Part shown: in pieces, positions 52,867 through 60,011 of the stretch
Numbering within the stretch: the stretch's first letter is position 1
Layout: each line of letters opens with the position of its first letter
DNA from: Blastococcus litoris
GTDB taxonomy: Bacteria; Actinomycetota; Actinomycetes; Mycobacteriales; Geodermatophilaceae
DNA length: 64,000 nt
Assembly: GCF_003075095.1 (NCBI RefSeq)
Contig: NZ_QCZF01000002.1
Location: 186,001 to 250,000, forward strand
Direction of reading: 5' to 3'
Program-made: the position numbers and the translations under genes
Notes under the pieces: model-generated
Databases searched by the model: none
What the model saw: only the letters and a program-made list of their open reading frames with translations
What the model was told of the DNA's origin: nothing

Positions 52867-53738
52867 CCCCCGGAGCTGCCGGTCCTGCGGGTGTGCAGGA
52901 GGTGACCCACGACCGCTCCGCCCAGCAGCACCGTGCTGAACCAGGTGAGCCAGGACATCAGCACGAAGACGACGCCGATCGGGCCGTAGCGGTCGGCGTT
53001 CCACACGATCGCGCGGGACAGGTACACGCTCGTGACGACGCCGAACGCGGCGATGGCGGCCGCGGTCACGAGCGCCCCGGGCAGGAGCGAGGACCGGGGC
53101 ACCCGCCCCGCGAGCAGGAAGCCCTGCATCCACCAGACCCACGTGAGGAGGAGCGGGGAGCACAGCCCGGCGGTGAGCAGCGCGCCGGCCACCCCGCCCG
53201 CGATGCTGCCGACCCAGGCGACCACGACGACGACGGCGAGCATCGAACCCAGCCAGACCAGCGGTCGCCACAGCTGGCGCCAGCCGAGCGGGGGGAGTCC
53301 CCAGACGGCCTGGTAGAAGCGCTGCAGCTCGGCCGGCCAGGCGTAGGCGGCCAGCACGGTGAAGACCGCCCCGACCGCGGACGTCGCCGTGCGCACGGTC
53401 CGGTCGGTGCCGAAGAGGGCCCGGACGGAGGCGCGCGCCTCTTCGGACAACGCCATGTGGTGGGCCATCCGGTCGGCCAGCCCGTGGTCGCTGCCCAGGG
53501 GGAGGACGGCGGCGAGGCTGATCAGCGCCGGCACGAACAGCACCATGCCGAGCGCGCTGAAGACCAGGGCGTGGTGCGAGATGCCCAGGTCGCGCATCCG
53601 CGTCTGCACCGAGCCGAGCGTCCCGGCGCGTGCGCGGTCCGCGGCGGTCGCCGCCAGCTCGCGCGAGCGCGCCAGCCGCGCGGCGACCCGCTGGGTGGCC
53701 CCCGTGCGCGCACCCCTGGTCGGTCCGGCAGGTGCCAT
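52863..53738 (-). CDS. YihY/BrkB family membrane protein
   Basis: A 291-residue protein with six membrane segments: ALVFSALGMVLFVPALISLA, AVFTVLAAYAWPAELQRFYQ, LVWLGSMLAVVVVVAWVGSI, LLTWVWWMQGFLLAG, ALVTAAAIAAFGVVTSVYLS and GVVFVLMSWLTWFSTVLLGG. This is the YihY/UPF0761 family (formerly ribonuclease BN), of unsettled function. ATG 53738 sits just after GAGGAGGC. It is divergent from the second DUF7144 gene across a 241-bp gap that contains two candidate dyads. Confidence 0.87.
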   Translation of the reverse strand: MAPAGPTRGARTGATQRVAARLARSRELAATAADRARAGTLGSVQTRMRDLGISHHALVFSALGMVLFVPALISLAAVLPLGSDHGLADRMAHHMALSEEARASVRALFGTDRTVRTATSAVGAVFTVLAAYAWPAELQRFYQAVWGLPPLGWRQLWRPLVWLGSMLAVVVVVAWVGSIAGGVAGALLTAGLCSPLLLTWVWWMQGFLLAGRVPRSSLLPGALVTAAAIAAFGVVTSVYLSRAIVWNADRYGPIGVVFVLMSWLTWFSTVLLGGAVVGHLLHTRRTGSSGG

Positions 53739-53801
53739 GCGCGAGCCTCCTCTCCCCACCGGGCGCAGGGTCGAGTGAACCGGCGCCGGCGCCCCTGTTG
53801 A

Positions 53802-53818
53802 TCCCCCCTCGCGGGGGA
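53802..53818. promoter_or_regulatory. Candidate operator dyad (TCCCCC-N5-GGGGGA)
   Basis: TCCCCC-CTCGC-GGGGGA, perfect 6-base arms and 5-base spacer, 64 bases upstream of the YihY/BrkB start. Same geometry as the TCATCC sites but C-rich in the middle. Confidence 0.35.
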
Positions 53819-53844
53819 ACGGAGCCCTCCGCCCGGGCCCGCGC

Positions 53845-53861
53845 TCATGCGCTGCGGACGA
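53845..53861. promoter_or_regulatory. Candidate operator dyad (TCATGC-N5-GGACGA)
   Basis: TCATGC-GCTGC-GGACGA, 118 bases upstream of the DUF7144 gene at 53980. The left arm is the same variant as at 52434. Confidence 0.35.
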
Positions 53862-53979
53862 TGCCGTCTCCCTGCCGCGGTCCCACGCTGCTGACGCACA
53901 TCCCTGCACGAACTCGACGGCGCACCCCGTGGACGAGCGGCGACCCGGGCGCCGAGGCCGGATCTAGGAGGACAGGCAC

Positions 53980-54429
53980 ATGACGGACACCTCGCACCGA
54001 AGGATCACCGAGACCGACACCCGGTACGACGACGAGCTCTCGGGGTGGACCGGGTGGGTCGTCTTCGGCGGCGTCATGCTGATCATGCTCGGCGCGTTCC
54101 AGGTCATCGAGGGCCTCGTGGCCCTGTTCGACGACGGCTTCTACCTCGTCCGGTCGAGCGGGCTGGTGGTCGACGTGGACTACAACACCTGGGGCTGGAT
54201 CCACATGGGCATCGGCGTCGTCGGCATCCTCGTCGGCCTCGGCCTGCTGACCGGCAACATGGCCGCCCGCATCTTCGGGGTGGGCATCGCGTTCCTGAGC
54301 GCGCTGGTCAACCTGGCGTTCATCTCGGCCTACCCGATCTGGTCGACCATCCTGATCGTCCTCGACGTCCTCGTGATCTTCGCGATCGTCGTCCACGGGC
54401 GCGAGATGAAGGGCACCTACGTCCGCTGA
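53980..54429 (+). CDS. DUF7144 family membrane protein (paralogue 2)
   Basis: A 149-residue protein closely similar to that at 16172: TGWVVFGGVMLIMLGAFQVI, the loop DDGFYLVRSSGLVVDVDYN, IHMGIGVVGILVGLGLLTGN, IFGVGIAFLSALVNLAFISA and SAYPIWSTILIVLDVLVIFA. Four membrane segments, with a 20-residue polar N-terminus. AGGAGGACAGG lies at good distance before the ATG. It ends in a very strong bidirectional terminator. The neighbourhood (MalT-like regulator upstream, YihY/BrkB divergent) matches only in part that of copy 1. Confidence 0.92.
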   Translation: MTDTSHRRITETDTRYDDELSGWTGWVVFGGVMLIMLGAFQVIEGLVALFDDGFYLVRSSGLVVDVDYNTWGWIHMGIGVVGILVGLGLLTGNMAARIFGVGIAFLSALVNLAFISAYPIWSTILIVLDVLVIFAIVVHGREMKGTYVR

Positions 54430-54438
54430 CGCGGTTCC

Positions 54439-54476
54439 GGTGGGCAGGGGCGTCCGGCCGGACGCCCCTGCCCACC
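54439..54476. terminator. Perfect 38-bp palindromic terminator
   Basis: Nineteen-base arms with no mismatch (centre at 54457/54458), between the convergent DUF7144 and Rv1733c-like genes. The middle GGCC would form the loop. Confidence 0.92.
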
Positions 54477-54501
54477 GCGCTGCCCGGCCCCGGACGGGGT
54501 G

Positions 54502-55161
54502 TCAGAGCGAGCGGGACGTCCACCCCGGTCCGACCGACGCCCACTCCCGCGCCCACCGGCGGTCCCGGTACCGGTCCAGCCCGGCGCACAGGACCACGTA
54601 GCACGCGCCGGCACCCAGCGGGACCACGAGCAGGGTCGACGCCCCGACGGCCGCCGCCGTGACGGGGATGGTCGCGGGGTCCCGGGGGGCGCGGGCCGGC
54701 TCGCCGCCCGCGTCGAGCCACACGTGCACGGGCGAGCCGGCGGGGGCTCCCGGCGCGGCCACCACGTCCCCGCGCCGCTCCCTGCCGTCCCGGTCGGTCC
54801 AGACGGCGGGCACCCGGGGTGGCCGCGGGTCCGCCTGCCCGAAGTCGCCGGCACCGCCGACGGACCGGGGTGGCGGCGCCTCCGCGAGCAGCACCGCGGT
54901 GGCCCGGGTGCGGGACGCCGCCTCGGCCGCGGCAACCTCGTCGAGGTGGGAGCCGGTCGCCGTGGCGGCCGCCACGGCGAGGGGTGGGGAGCCGAGGACG
55001 GAGAGAACGACCACCACGCGGCCCACGACCTGGATCCGGTCGGAGCGCCGCTTCAGCGGACCCGAGCCGAGGCCGAAGCGGCGCACGCACCGGCGGACCC
55101 TGCCCACCTCGCCTCTGCCGCGCGCCGGGTCCGTCCCGTCCTGGGGTCCGGGGGTGGGCAT
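54502..55161 (-). CDS. Rv1733c-like membrane protein
   Basis: A 219-residue protein with two membrane segments: QVVGRVVVVLSVLGSPPLAV near the N-terminus and ASTLLVVPLGAGACYVVLCA near the C-terminus. An extracytoplasmic domain of about 100 residues between them holds VPAVWTDRDGRERRGDVVAA and GSPVHVWLDAGG, as in the mycobacterial Rv1733c family. Rv1733c belongs to the dormancy (DosR) regulon in M. tuberculosis; here no DosR box is seen. Its start is 24 bases downstream of the SHOCT gene's stop, same strand, so the two are probably one operon. Confidence 0.87.
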   Translation of the reverse strand: MPTPGPQDGTDPARGRGEVGRVRRCVRRFGLGSGPLKRRSDRIQVVGRVVVVLSVLGSPPLAVAAATATGSHLDEVAAAEAASRTRATAVLLAEAPPPRSVGGAGDFGQADPRPPRVPAVWTDRDGRERRGDVVAAPGAPAGSPVHVWLDAGGEPARAPRDPATIPVTAAAVGASTLLVVPLGAGACYVVLCAGLDRYRDRRWAREWASVGPGWTSRSL

Positions 55162-55185
55162 CGCCGGAGCGGGGGACGGGCCGGC

Positions 55186-55566
55186 TCAGACGAGGACGCG
55201 GCGCTTGAGCTGCTCGAACTCCTGCTCGGTGATCGCGCCGCCGTCGAGCAGCTCCTTGGCCCGCGCGATCTCGTCGACGGCGGTGTAGGCGCGGGGCGCG
55301 TCGGGCCGCGGCCGGCCCGCGAGGGCTGCCGAGCGGTCGAGGTCACCCGCCCGTGCCTGCGTGACCAGGTAGGCGAGCGACCCCAGCACCGGCAGGACGA
55401 GGACCAGGACGACCCAGCCGGCCTTCGCCCAGCCGGAAAGGTCGCGTCGTCGGAACACGTGCGCCAGGACCGTGACGACCAGCCAGAAGACGGTCATCAG
55501 GCAGAAGAAGATGACGAACGTCCACAGCACGTCGGCGAGCGGGTAGTCGTCGGCAGCGGTGATCAT
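55186..55566 (-). CDS. PLDc_N and SHOCT domain membrane protein
   Basis: A 126-residue protein. Two membrane segments (LWTFVIFFCLMTVFWLVVTV; AGWVVLVLVLPVLGSLAYLV) form the PLDc_N (cardiolipin-synthase N-terminal) unit. A linker leads to a C-terminal SHOCT motif, IARAKELLDGGAITEQEFEQ then LKRRVLV. SHOCT is a short oligomerisation-type motif at protein ends. First gene of the pair with the Rv1733c-like protein. A TCATCC...GGATGA dyad lies 51 bases upstream. Confidence 0.9.
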   Translation of the reverse strand: MITAADDYPLADVLWTFVIFFCLMTVFWLVVTVLAHVFRRRDLSGWAKAGWVVLVLVLPVLGSLAYLVTQARAGDLDRSAALAGRPRPDAPRAYTAVDEIARAKELLDGGAITEQEFEQLKRRVLV

Positions 55567-55616
55567 GTCCCACCTCCGGAGGGCTCGGCCCAGCATGCGG
55601 ACCGGGGCACGGCGGC

Positions 55617-55636
55617 TCATCCCCCTGCTCGGATGA
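55617..55636. promoter_or_regulatory. Candidate operator dyad (TCATCC-N8-GGATGA)
   Basis: Perfect TCATCC and GGATGA arms with an 8-base instead of a 5-base spacer, 51 bases upstream of the PLDc_N/SHOCT gene. Confidence 0.4.
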
Positions 55637-55684
55637 CCGTCGCCAGCGTGCGAGGCGCCCGGGTCCGGACCGCGGGCCCCGGCC

Positions 55685-55701
55685 TCATCCGGGAGGGAGG
55701 A
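55685..55701. promoter_or_regulatory. Candidate operator dyad (TCATCC-N5-GGAGGA)
   Basis: TCATCC-GGGAG-GGAGGA, 144 bases upstream of the small gene at 55846; five of six pairs match. The gap 55567-55845 holds this site and the one at 55617 and nothing else recognised. Confidence 0.4.
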
Positions 55702-55845
55702 GGCGGCGCGGCGGGCAGTGGGCGAGGCTCTGCGCGTCGCACGGACCCGCCGTCGTCCCCGACCGGGCGCGGTGGGCGTCCGAACCAGCCAGCCGGGCCG
55801 CACCCCGCGGAGCGGCGTTCCGGTCGAGCGAGGGGGAACGCACAG

Positions 55846-56076
55846 ATGGCACGTCTCGTGTACGAGCTCCGGGTGCGTGGGCCGGTCCCGCCCGAACTCC
55901 TCGAGGAGATCGGTGCGGAGGACCTGGGCGAAGAGCCCCCGTTGACCATCCTCCGGACCGAACCCACCGACCAGCCCGGGCTGCACGGGGTGCTGCAGCG
56001 GTTGCGCAGCCTCGGGCTGGACCTGATGGAGGTCCGCACCGCGGGCGCGGAACCGACCGACCGGGAAGGCGTCTGA
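55846..56076 (+). CDS. Small conserved hypothetical protein (paralogous to 52522)
   Basis: A 76-residue protein: MARLVYELRVRGPVPPELLE, PPLTILRTEPTDQPGLHGVL and QRLRSLGLDLMEVRTAG. It is a compact beta-alpha-beta-beta-alpha-beta pattern with no named family that I can cite; very similar short proteins are frequent in actinobacteria. AGGGGGAACG precedes the ATG. The related protein at 52522 lacks the DQPGLHG loop. Its location behind two dyads suggests it is induced with the neighbouring genes. Confidence 0.8.
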   Translation: MARLVYELRVRGPVPPELLEEIGAEDLGEEPPLTILRTEPTDQPGLHGVLQRLRSLGLDLMEVRTAGAEPTDREGV

Positions 56077-56116
56077 CCGGCAGGCCGTCGGCCCTCGCCC
56101 TCCGCGACCGGAGGCG

Positions 56117-57535
56117 TCAGGTGCGGGCCTGGTCCGCCCGGGGTGCACGGGGGAGCAGGAGGGCGGCGACCCAGCCCACGATCGCGAAGGCCCCCACCAC
56201 GACGATCGCGGTGAGGAAGGGCGGGTTGCCCTGGGCGGTGGCGGCCACGATCACCGAACCGGCGATCGCGACGCCGAGGGACGACCCCAGGTTGGAGACG
56301 CTGCGCGACACCCCGGAGATGTCGCCCTGGTCCCCCTCCGGCCAGGCCGACTGCACCACGGTGACCGAGGCGGTCAGCATCGCGCCGACCCCGAACCCCA
56401 TGAGGAACAGGCCGGGCCAGAAGGTCCAGACGGCGGAGTCCTCGCGGGCCAGCAGGAGCAGCAGGGCGATCCCGACCACCGTCGTCGTGAACCCGGCGCG
56501 GACCAGCAGCCGCTGGGGGTGCCGGCTGGCCATGCGCTGGGCCATCGCGGAGGACGCGAGGATGCCGATCGTCGCGGGCACCAGCATGAGCCCCGTCTGG
56601 ATGGCCGAGAAGCCGCGCTCCTGCTGCAGGAACACCGAGATGACGAAGAAGACGCCCTGGAGCACGAGCCACTGGACGTTCTGGGTGAGCAGGCCCAGGT
56701 TCGACGTCCTGTTCCGGAACAGCGACGGCGACACGAGCGGCGCGCGGCCGCTGCGCTCCCGGTGCCGCACGTAGAGGAAGAACGCCGCGAGGACCAGGAC
56801 GCCGGCGGCCACCAGCACCCAGACCCGCACCGCGGCCCAGCCGTAGGACGACGTCTGCAGGATGCCGAAGACGACCAGGAACAGCCCCGCCGCCGACAGG
56901 ACGGCACCGGGCAGGTCGAAGCGTGAGCGGTCGCCGGTCCGCGGCGGGTCGGGCAGGCGGCGGGCCAGCCACACGATGACCAGGACGACGACCACCTGGA
57001 GCAGGAACGACGCCCGCCAGCTGATCGAGCTGGTGATCAGGCCGCCGATCAGCGGTCCGGCCGCCGACCCCAGCCCCGCGGCCCCGCTGACGACGCCGAA
57101 CCACTTCGCCCGGGTCGTGACGTCGTCGAAGTAGACGGTGACGAGGATGTAGATCGGCGGGATCAGCAGCGCCGAGCCGACGCCTTCGAGCAGCGAGTAG
57201 CCGACCGTCAGCAGGCCGAGCCCCGGGGCCAGCGCCGCGAGCAGCGCGCCGGCCGCGTAGACCAGCAGGCCGAGCGTGAAGCAGAAGGTCCGGCCCCAGA
57301 TCTCGGTCAGCTTGCTGCCGGGGATCATCAGCGCGGCCATCGTCAGCGTGAACAGGGTGATGGTCGTCTGGATCCCGCCGACGTCGGTGTCGAGGTCGTC
57401 GGCGATGGTGCTGATCGCGACGTTCATGTTCGACGCCGCGTAGCTCGCGATGAACTGCGCCAGCGCGAGCGGCAGGACGACGGCCCGCGCGGTCGCGACG
57501 GCGGCACCACCGCCGCCGACGCCGCTCCTCGTCAT
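56117..57535 (-). CDS. MFS transporter (DHA2-type)
   Basis: A 472-residue transporter with about 14 membrane segments. The first segment is LPLALAQFIASYAASNMNVA, motif A-like is GSKLTEIWGRTFCF, and the motif C-like stretch is GLGSAAGPLIGGLITSSISW. The sequence is of the drug/metabolite H+ antiporter group but substrate is unknown. It differs clearly from the transporter at 17271. Its start lies 48 bases downstream of the CMD gene on the same strand, suggesting one operon under the dyad at 58009. Confidence 0.9.
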   Translation of the reverse strand: MTRSGVGGGGAAVATARAVVLPLALAQFIASYAASNMNVAISTIADDLDTDVGGIQTTITLFTLTMAALMIPGSKLTEIWGRTFCFTLGLLVYAAGALLAALAPGLGLLTVGYSLLEGVGSALLIPPIYILVTVYFDDVTTRAKWFGVVSGAAGLGSAAGPLIGGLITSSISWRASFLLQVVVVLVIVWLARRLPDPPRTGDRSRFDLPGAVLSAAGLFLVVFGILQTSSYGWAAVRVWVLVAAGVLVLAAFFLYVRHRERSGRAPLVSPSLFRNRTSNLGLLTQNVQWLVLQGVFFVISVFLQQERGFSAIQTGLMLVPATIGILASSAMAQRMASRHPQRLLVRAGFTTTVVGIALLLLLAREDSAVWTFWPGLFLMGFGVGAMLTASVTVVQSAWPEGDQGDISGVSRSVSNLGSSLGVAIAGSVIVAATAQGNPPFLTAIVVVGAFAIVGWVAALLLPRAPRADQART

Positions 57536-57583
57536 GGCAGGTGCTCCCGATGGGGAATCGGCGCCGGGGTGGGGGACGGGCGG

Positions 57584-57946
57584 TCAGGAGGTGCGCTGCT
57601 CCGGCAGCCCCATGTCGTCCAGGGCAGCGGCGCCCAGGACGCCGCGGACGATGGCCCCGGCGGCGGAGGTCACCCGTGCGCTGCCGACGACAGGGGCGAT
57701 GGCGACCAGGACGGCCTGCGCCTTCTCCACCGTCAGGCCGGTGTCCGCCGCGGCGCCGAGGGTGATCAGGTACGAGACGGGCGCGGCGTCCATCGCCACG
57801 AGCGCGGCCAGCCGGACGGCCAGGTAGGTGTCGGCGTCCAGACCCGAGCGCTCGGCGGCGTCGAGGTTCATGTGCAGGAGGGTCTCGAGGACCGGGGCGT
57901 CGCCCTGCGCGATGCGTCCGAGCGCGTCGTCCTGGGTCTGGGTCAT
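57584..57946 (-). CDS. Carboxymuconolactone decarboxylase-like (CMD) protein
   Basis: A 120-residue all-helical protein of the CMD/AhpD-like family: NLDAAERSGLDADTYLAVRL, AALVAMDAAPVSYLITLGAA and TVEKAQAVLVAIAPVVGSAR. The redox CxxC of AhpD is absent, so peroxidase activity is unlikely. The family includes oligomeric proteins of unknown job in actinobacterial stress loci. ATG 57946 is chosen over a longer Arg-rich frame; AGGAGAC lies just upstream of it. It probably forms an operon with the MFS gene. Confidence 0.85.
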   Translation of the reverse strand: MTQTQDDALGRIAQGDAPVLETLLHMNLDAAERSGLDADTYLAVRLAALVAMDAAPVSYLITLGAAADTGLTVEKAQAVLVAIAPVVGSARVTSAAGAIVRGVLGAAALDDMGLPEQRTS

Positions 57947-58008
57947 GTCGTCTCCTGGTGTGGGCGGAGGGGCAGCGCCCAGGGTCGTGAGGCGCACGCG
58001 GGCGCGCC

Positions 58009-58025
58009 TCACCCGTTCCGGACGA
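58009..58025. promoter_or_regulatory. Candidate operator dyad (TCACCC-N5-GGACGA)
   Basis: TCACCC-GTTCC-GGACGA, 62 bases upstream of the CMD gene start, in the short gap behind the GH15 gene. Four of six pairs match. Confidence 0.35.
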
Positions 58026-58031
58026 ACCGGG

Positions 58032-59879
58032 TCAGCGCGGCGGGCGGCCGTCCAGGGCCGCGTCCAGGGTGATCGCGGCGTCGATCAGGGACAGGTGGGT
58101 GAAGGCCTGCGGGAAGTTGCCGATCTGCTCGCCGGTGAGGGCGATCTCCTCGGAGTAGAGGCCGACGTGGTTGCCGTAGGTGAGCATCTTCTCGAAGGCG
58201 GTCCGGGCTTCGTCGAGGCGGCCGGCGCGGGTGAGCGAGTCGACGTAGGCGAACGTGCAGAGGGAGAAGGTGCCCTCCGAGCCGCGCAGCCCGTCGGGGG
58301 AGGCGTCCGGGTCGTAGCGGTACACCAGGCTGTCGGTGACCAGTTCGCCGTCCATGGCCTCCAGGGTCGACAGCCAGAGCGGGTCGCGGGCGTCGATCAT
58401 CCCGACGGTCGGCATGCGCAGCAGCGCGGAGTCCAGCACGTCGGTGTCGTAGTGCTGGACGAACGCCTGCCGCGACGCGTGGAAGCCGCGCTCCATGACC
58501 TGCCGGTGGATCCGGTCGCGCTCGGCCGTCCACCGCTCCAGCGGCGCGGGCAGGCCGTGCTCGCGGGCGAGCCGGATGCCCCGGTCGAAGGCGACCCAGC
58601 ACATCACGCGCCCGTAGGTGAAGTCCTGCCGCCCGCCGCGGGTCTCCCAGATGCCCTCCTCGGGCTGGTCCCAGTTCTCGGCGAGCCAGTCCAGGACCCG
58701 GCTGATCGCGCCCCAGCCCTGCTGGGGGAGGGGCAACCCGGCGCGGACCCCGGCGAAGATGCTGTCCAGCGCCTCCCCGTAGATGTCGAGCTGCAGCTGC
58801 TCGGCGGCGCCGTTGCCGATGTGCACGGGGGTCGAGCCCCGGTACCCCCGCCAGTGGTCGAGCACCTCCTCCTTGAGGTCGGAGGAGCCGTCGATCCGGT
58901 ACATGATGTTGAGCGGGCCGCTGTCGCTGCCGATCCGCTCCCGGATCCGGTCGCCCAGCCACGATCCGAGCTGCGCGGCCTCGCCGGTCATGCCGAGCTT
59001 GAGCAGGGCGTGCACCGAGAAGGACGCGTCGCGCACCCACGTGTACCGGTAGTCCCAGTTCCGCTCCCCGCCGATCTGCTCGGGGAGCGCCGCGGTCGGC
59101 GCGGCCACGATCCCGCCGGTCGGGGCGTAGGTCATGAGCTTGAGCGTGATGGCCGAGCGCTGGACGTCCTCCCGCCACCTGCCCGTGTAGCTGGAGCCGG
59201 CCACCCACGACCGCCAGAAGCCGACCGTCTCCGCGAACAGCGCGCGGACCTCGGCCGGCCGGATCTCGCGCGGCGGCCCGTCGGCGGCGGTCTCGAGCAC
59301 GACCCCGCGCGTCTGACCGGCGACCAGGGGCAGCCGCGCGCGACCGTCACCGTCGCCGACGCCCTCCACCAGGCGCTCGTCGTCGGGTTCCCGGACGACG
59401 TGCAGCGTGAGGGTGTGACCGTTCGCCCGGAACACCGCGCCCTGCTCGGTCATCTCCAGGCGGTGCGCGTGCCGCCCGTAGTCGAAGCGCGGGGCCACGT
59501 CGATGTCGAACGTCATCCGGCCGCGCACGCACTCGACGATGCGGACCAGCCGGTGGTTGTCGGTGGCCGTCGGGCCGGCCGGCGGCATGAAGTCGACGAC
59601 CTGGCCGAGGCCCTCCTCGGTGAAGAACCGGGTCACCAGGACGGCGGTGTCGGGCAGGTACATCTGCTTGGACGTGTAGGCGACGTCGGCGGGGCGGATC
59701 CGGAAGTGCCCGCCGCGCTCGTCGTCGAGCAGCGCGCCGAACACGCTGGGGGAGTCGAACCGCGGGGCGCAGAACCAGTCGACCGACCCGTCGGTGGTGA
59801 CGAGCGCGGCGGTCTGGAGGTCACCGATGATCCCGTGCTCGGCGATCGCGGTCTCGGGCCGGAGAGGTGTCTGGGTCAC
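58032..59879 (-). CDS. GH15 glucoamylase/trehalase-like enzyme
   Basis: A 615-residue glycoside hydrolase family 15 protein without signal peptide. The N-terminal beta-sandwich (HGIIGDLQTAALVTTDGSVD) is followed by an (alpha/alpha)6 barrel: NWDYRYTWVRDASFSVHALL, DHWRGYRGSTPVHIGNGAAE, EEGIWETRGGRQDFTYGRVM (putative acid Glu) and EGTFSLCTFAYVDSLTRAGR (putative base Glu). Actinobacterial members include trehalases and glucoamylases; the substrate here is not certain. A trehalase would oppose TreXYZ encoded in this window. GTG 59879 is used. A dyad sits 34 bases upstream, shared with the divergent SHOCT gene. Confidence 0.92.
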   Translation of the reverse strand: MTQTPLRPETAIAEHGIIGDLQTAALVTTDGSVDWFCAPRFDSPSVFGALLDDERGGHFRIRPADVAYTSKQMYLPDTAVLVTRFFTEEGLGQVVDFMPPAGPTATDNHRLVRIVECVRGRMTFDIDVAPRFDYGRHAHRLEMTEQGAVFRANGHTLTLHVVREPDDERLVEGVGDGDGRARLPLVAGQTRGVVLETAADGPPREIRPAEVRALFAETVGFWRSWVAGSSYTGRWREDVQRSAITLKLMTYAPTGGIVAAPTAALPEQIGGERNWDYRYTWVRDASFSVHALLKLGMTGEAAQLGSWLGDRIRERIGSDSGPLNIMYRIDGSSDLKEEVLDHWRGYRGSTPVHIGNGAAEQLQLDIYGEALDSIFAGVRAGLPLPQQGWGAISRVLDWLAENWDQPEEGIWETRGGRQDFTYGRVMCWVAFDRGIRLAREHGLPAPLERWTAERDRIHRQVMERGFHASRQAFVQHYDTDVLDSALLRMPTVGMIDARDPLWLSTLEAMDGELVTDSLVYRYDPDASPDGLRGSEGTFSLCTFAYVDSLTRAGRLDEARTAFEKMLTYGNHVGLYSEEIALTGEQIGNFPQAFTHLSLIDAAITLDAALDGRPPR

Positions 59880-59913
59880 CGTCCCACCGTGCTGCGGGTG
59901 CCCCCGGCGGACC

Positions 59914-59930
59914 TCATCCACGGGGGGTGA
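59914..59930. promoter_or_regulatory. Candidate operator dyad (TCATCC-N5-GGGTGA)
   Basis: TCATCC-ACGGG-GGGTGA, five of six pairs. It lies between divergent genes, 34 bases from the GH15 start and 81 bases from the start at 60012. Confidence 0.5.
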
Positions 59931-60011
59931 TGAGTGGCCCCCGGCCGGCGGCGAGTCTGAGGAAGCTGTCGGCCGGGCGCCGCCCGCCTGCCGCGGGAGA
60001 GGACAGTGCCC

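Noticed and set aside
54502-55161. DosR dormancy regulon because of the Rv1733c-like protein
   Set aside because: No GGGAC...GTCCC-type DosR box was seen in the upstream gaps; only the family name links to DosR.
57584-57946. AhpD-type peroxidase
   Set aside because: The protein has no cysteines, so the CxxC redox centre is absent.
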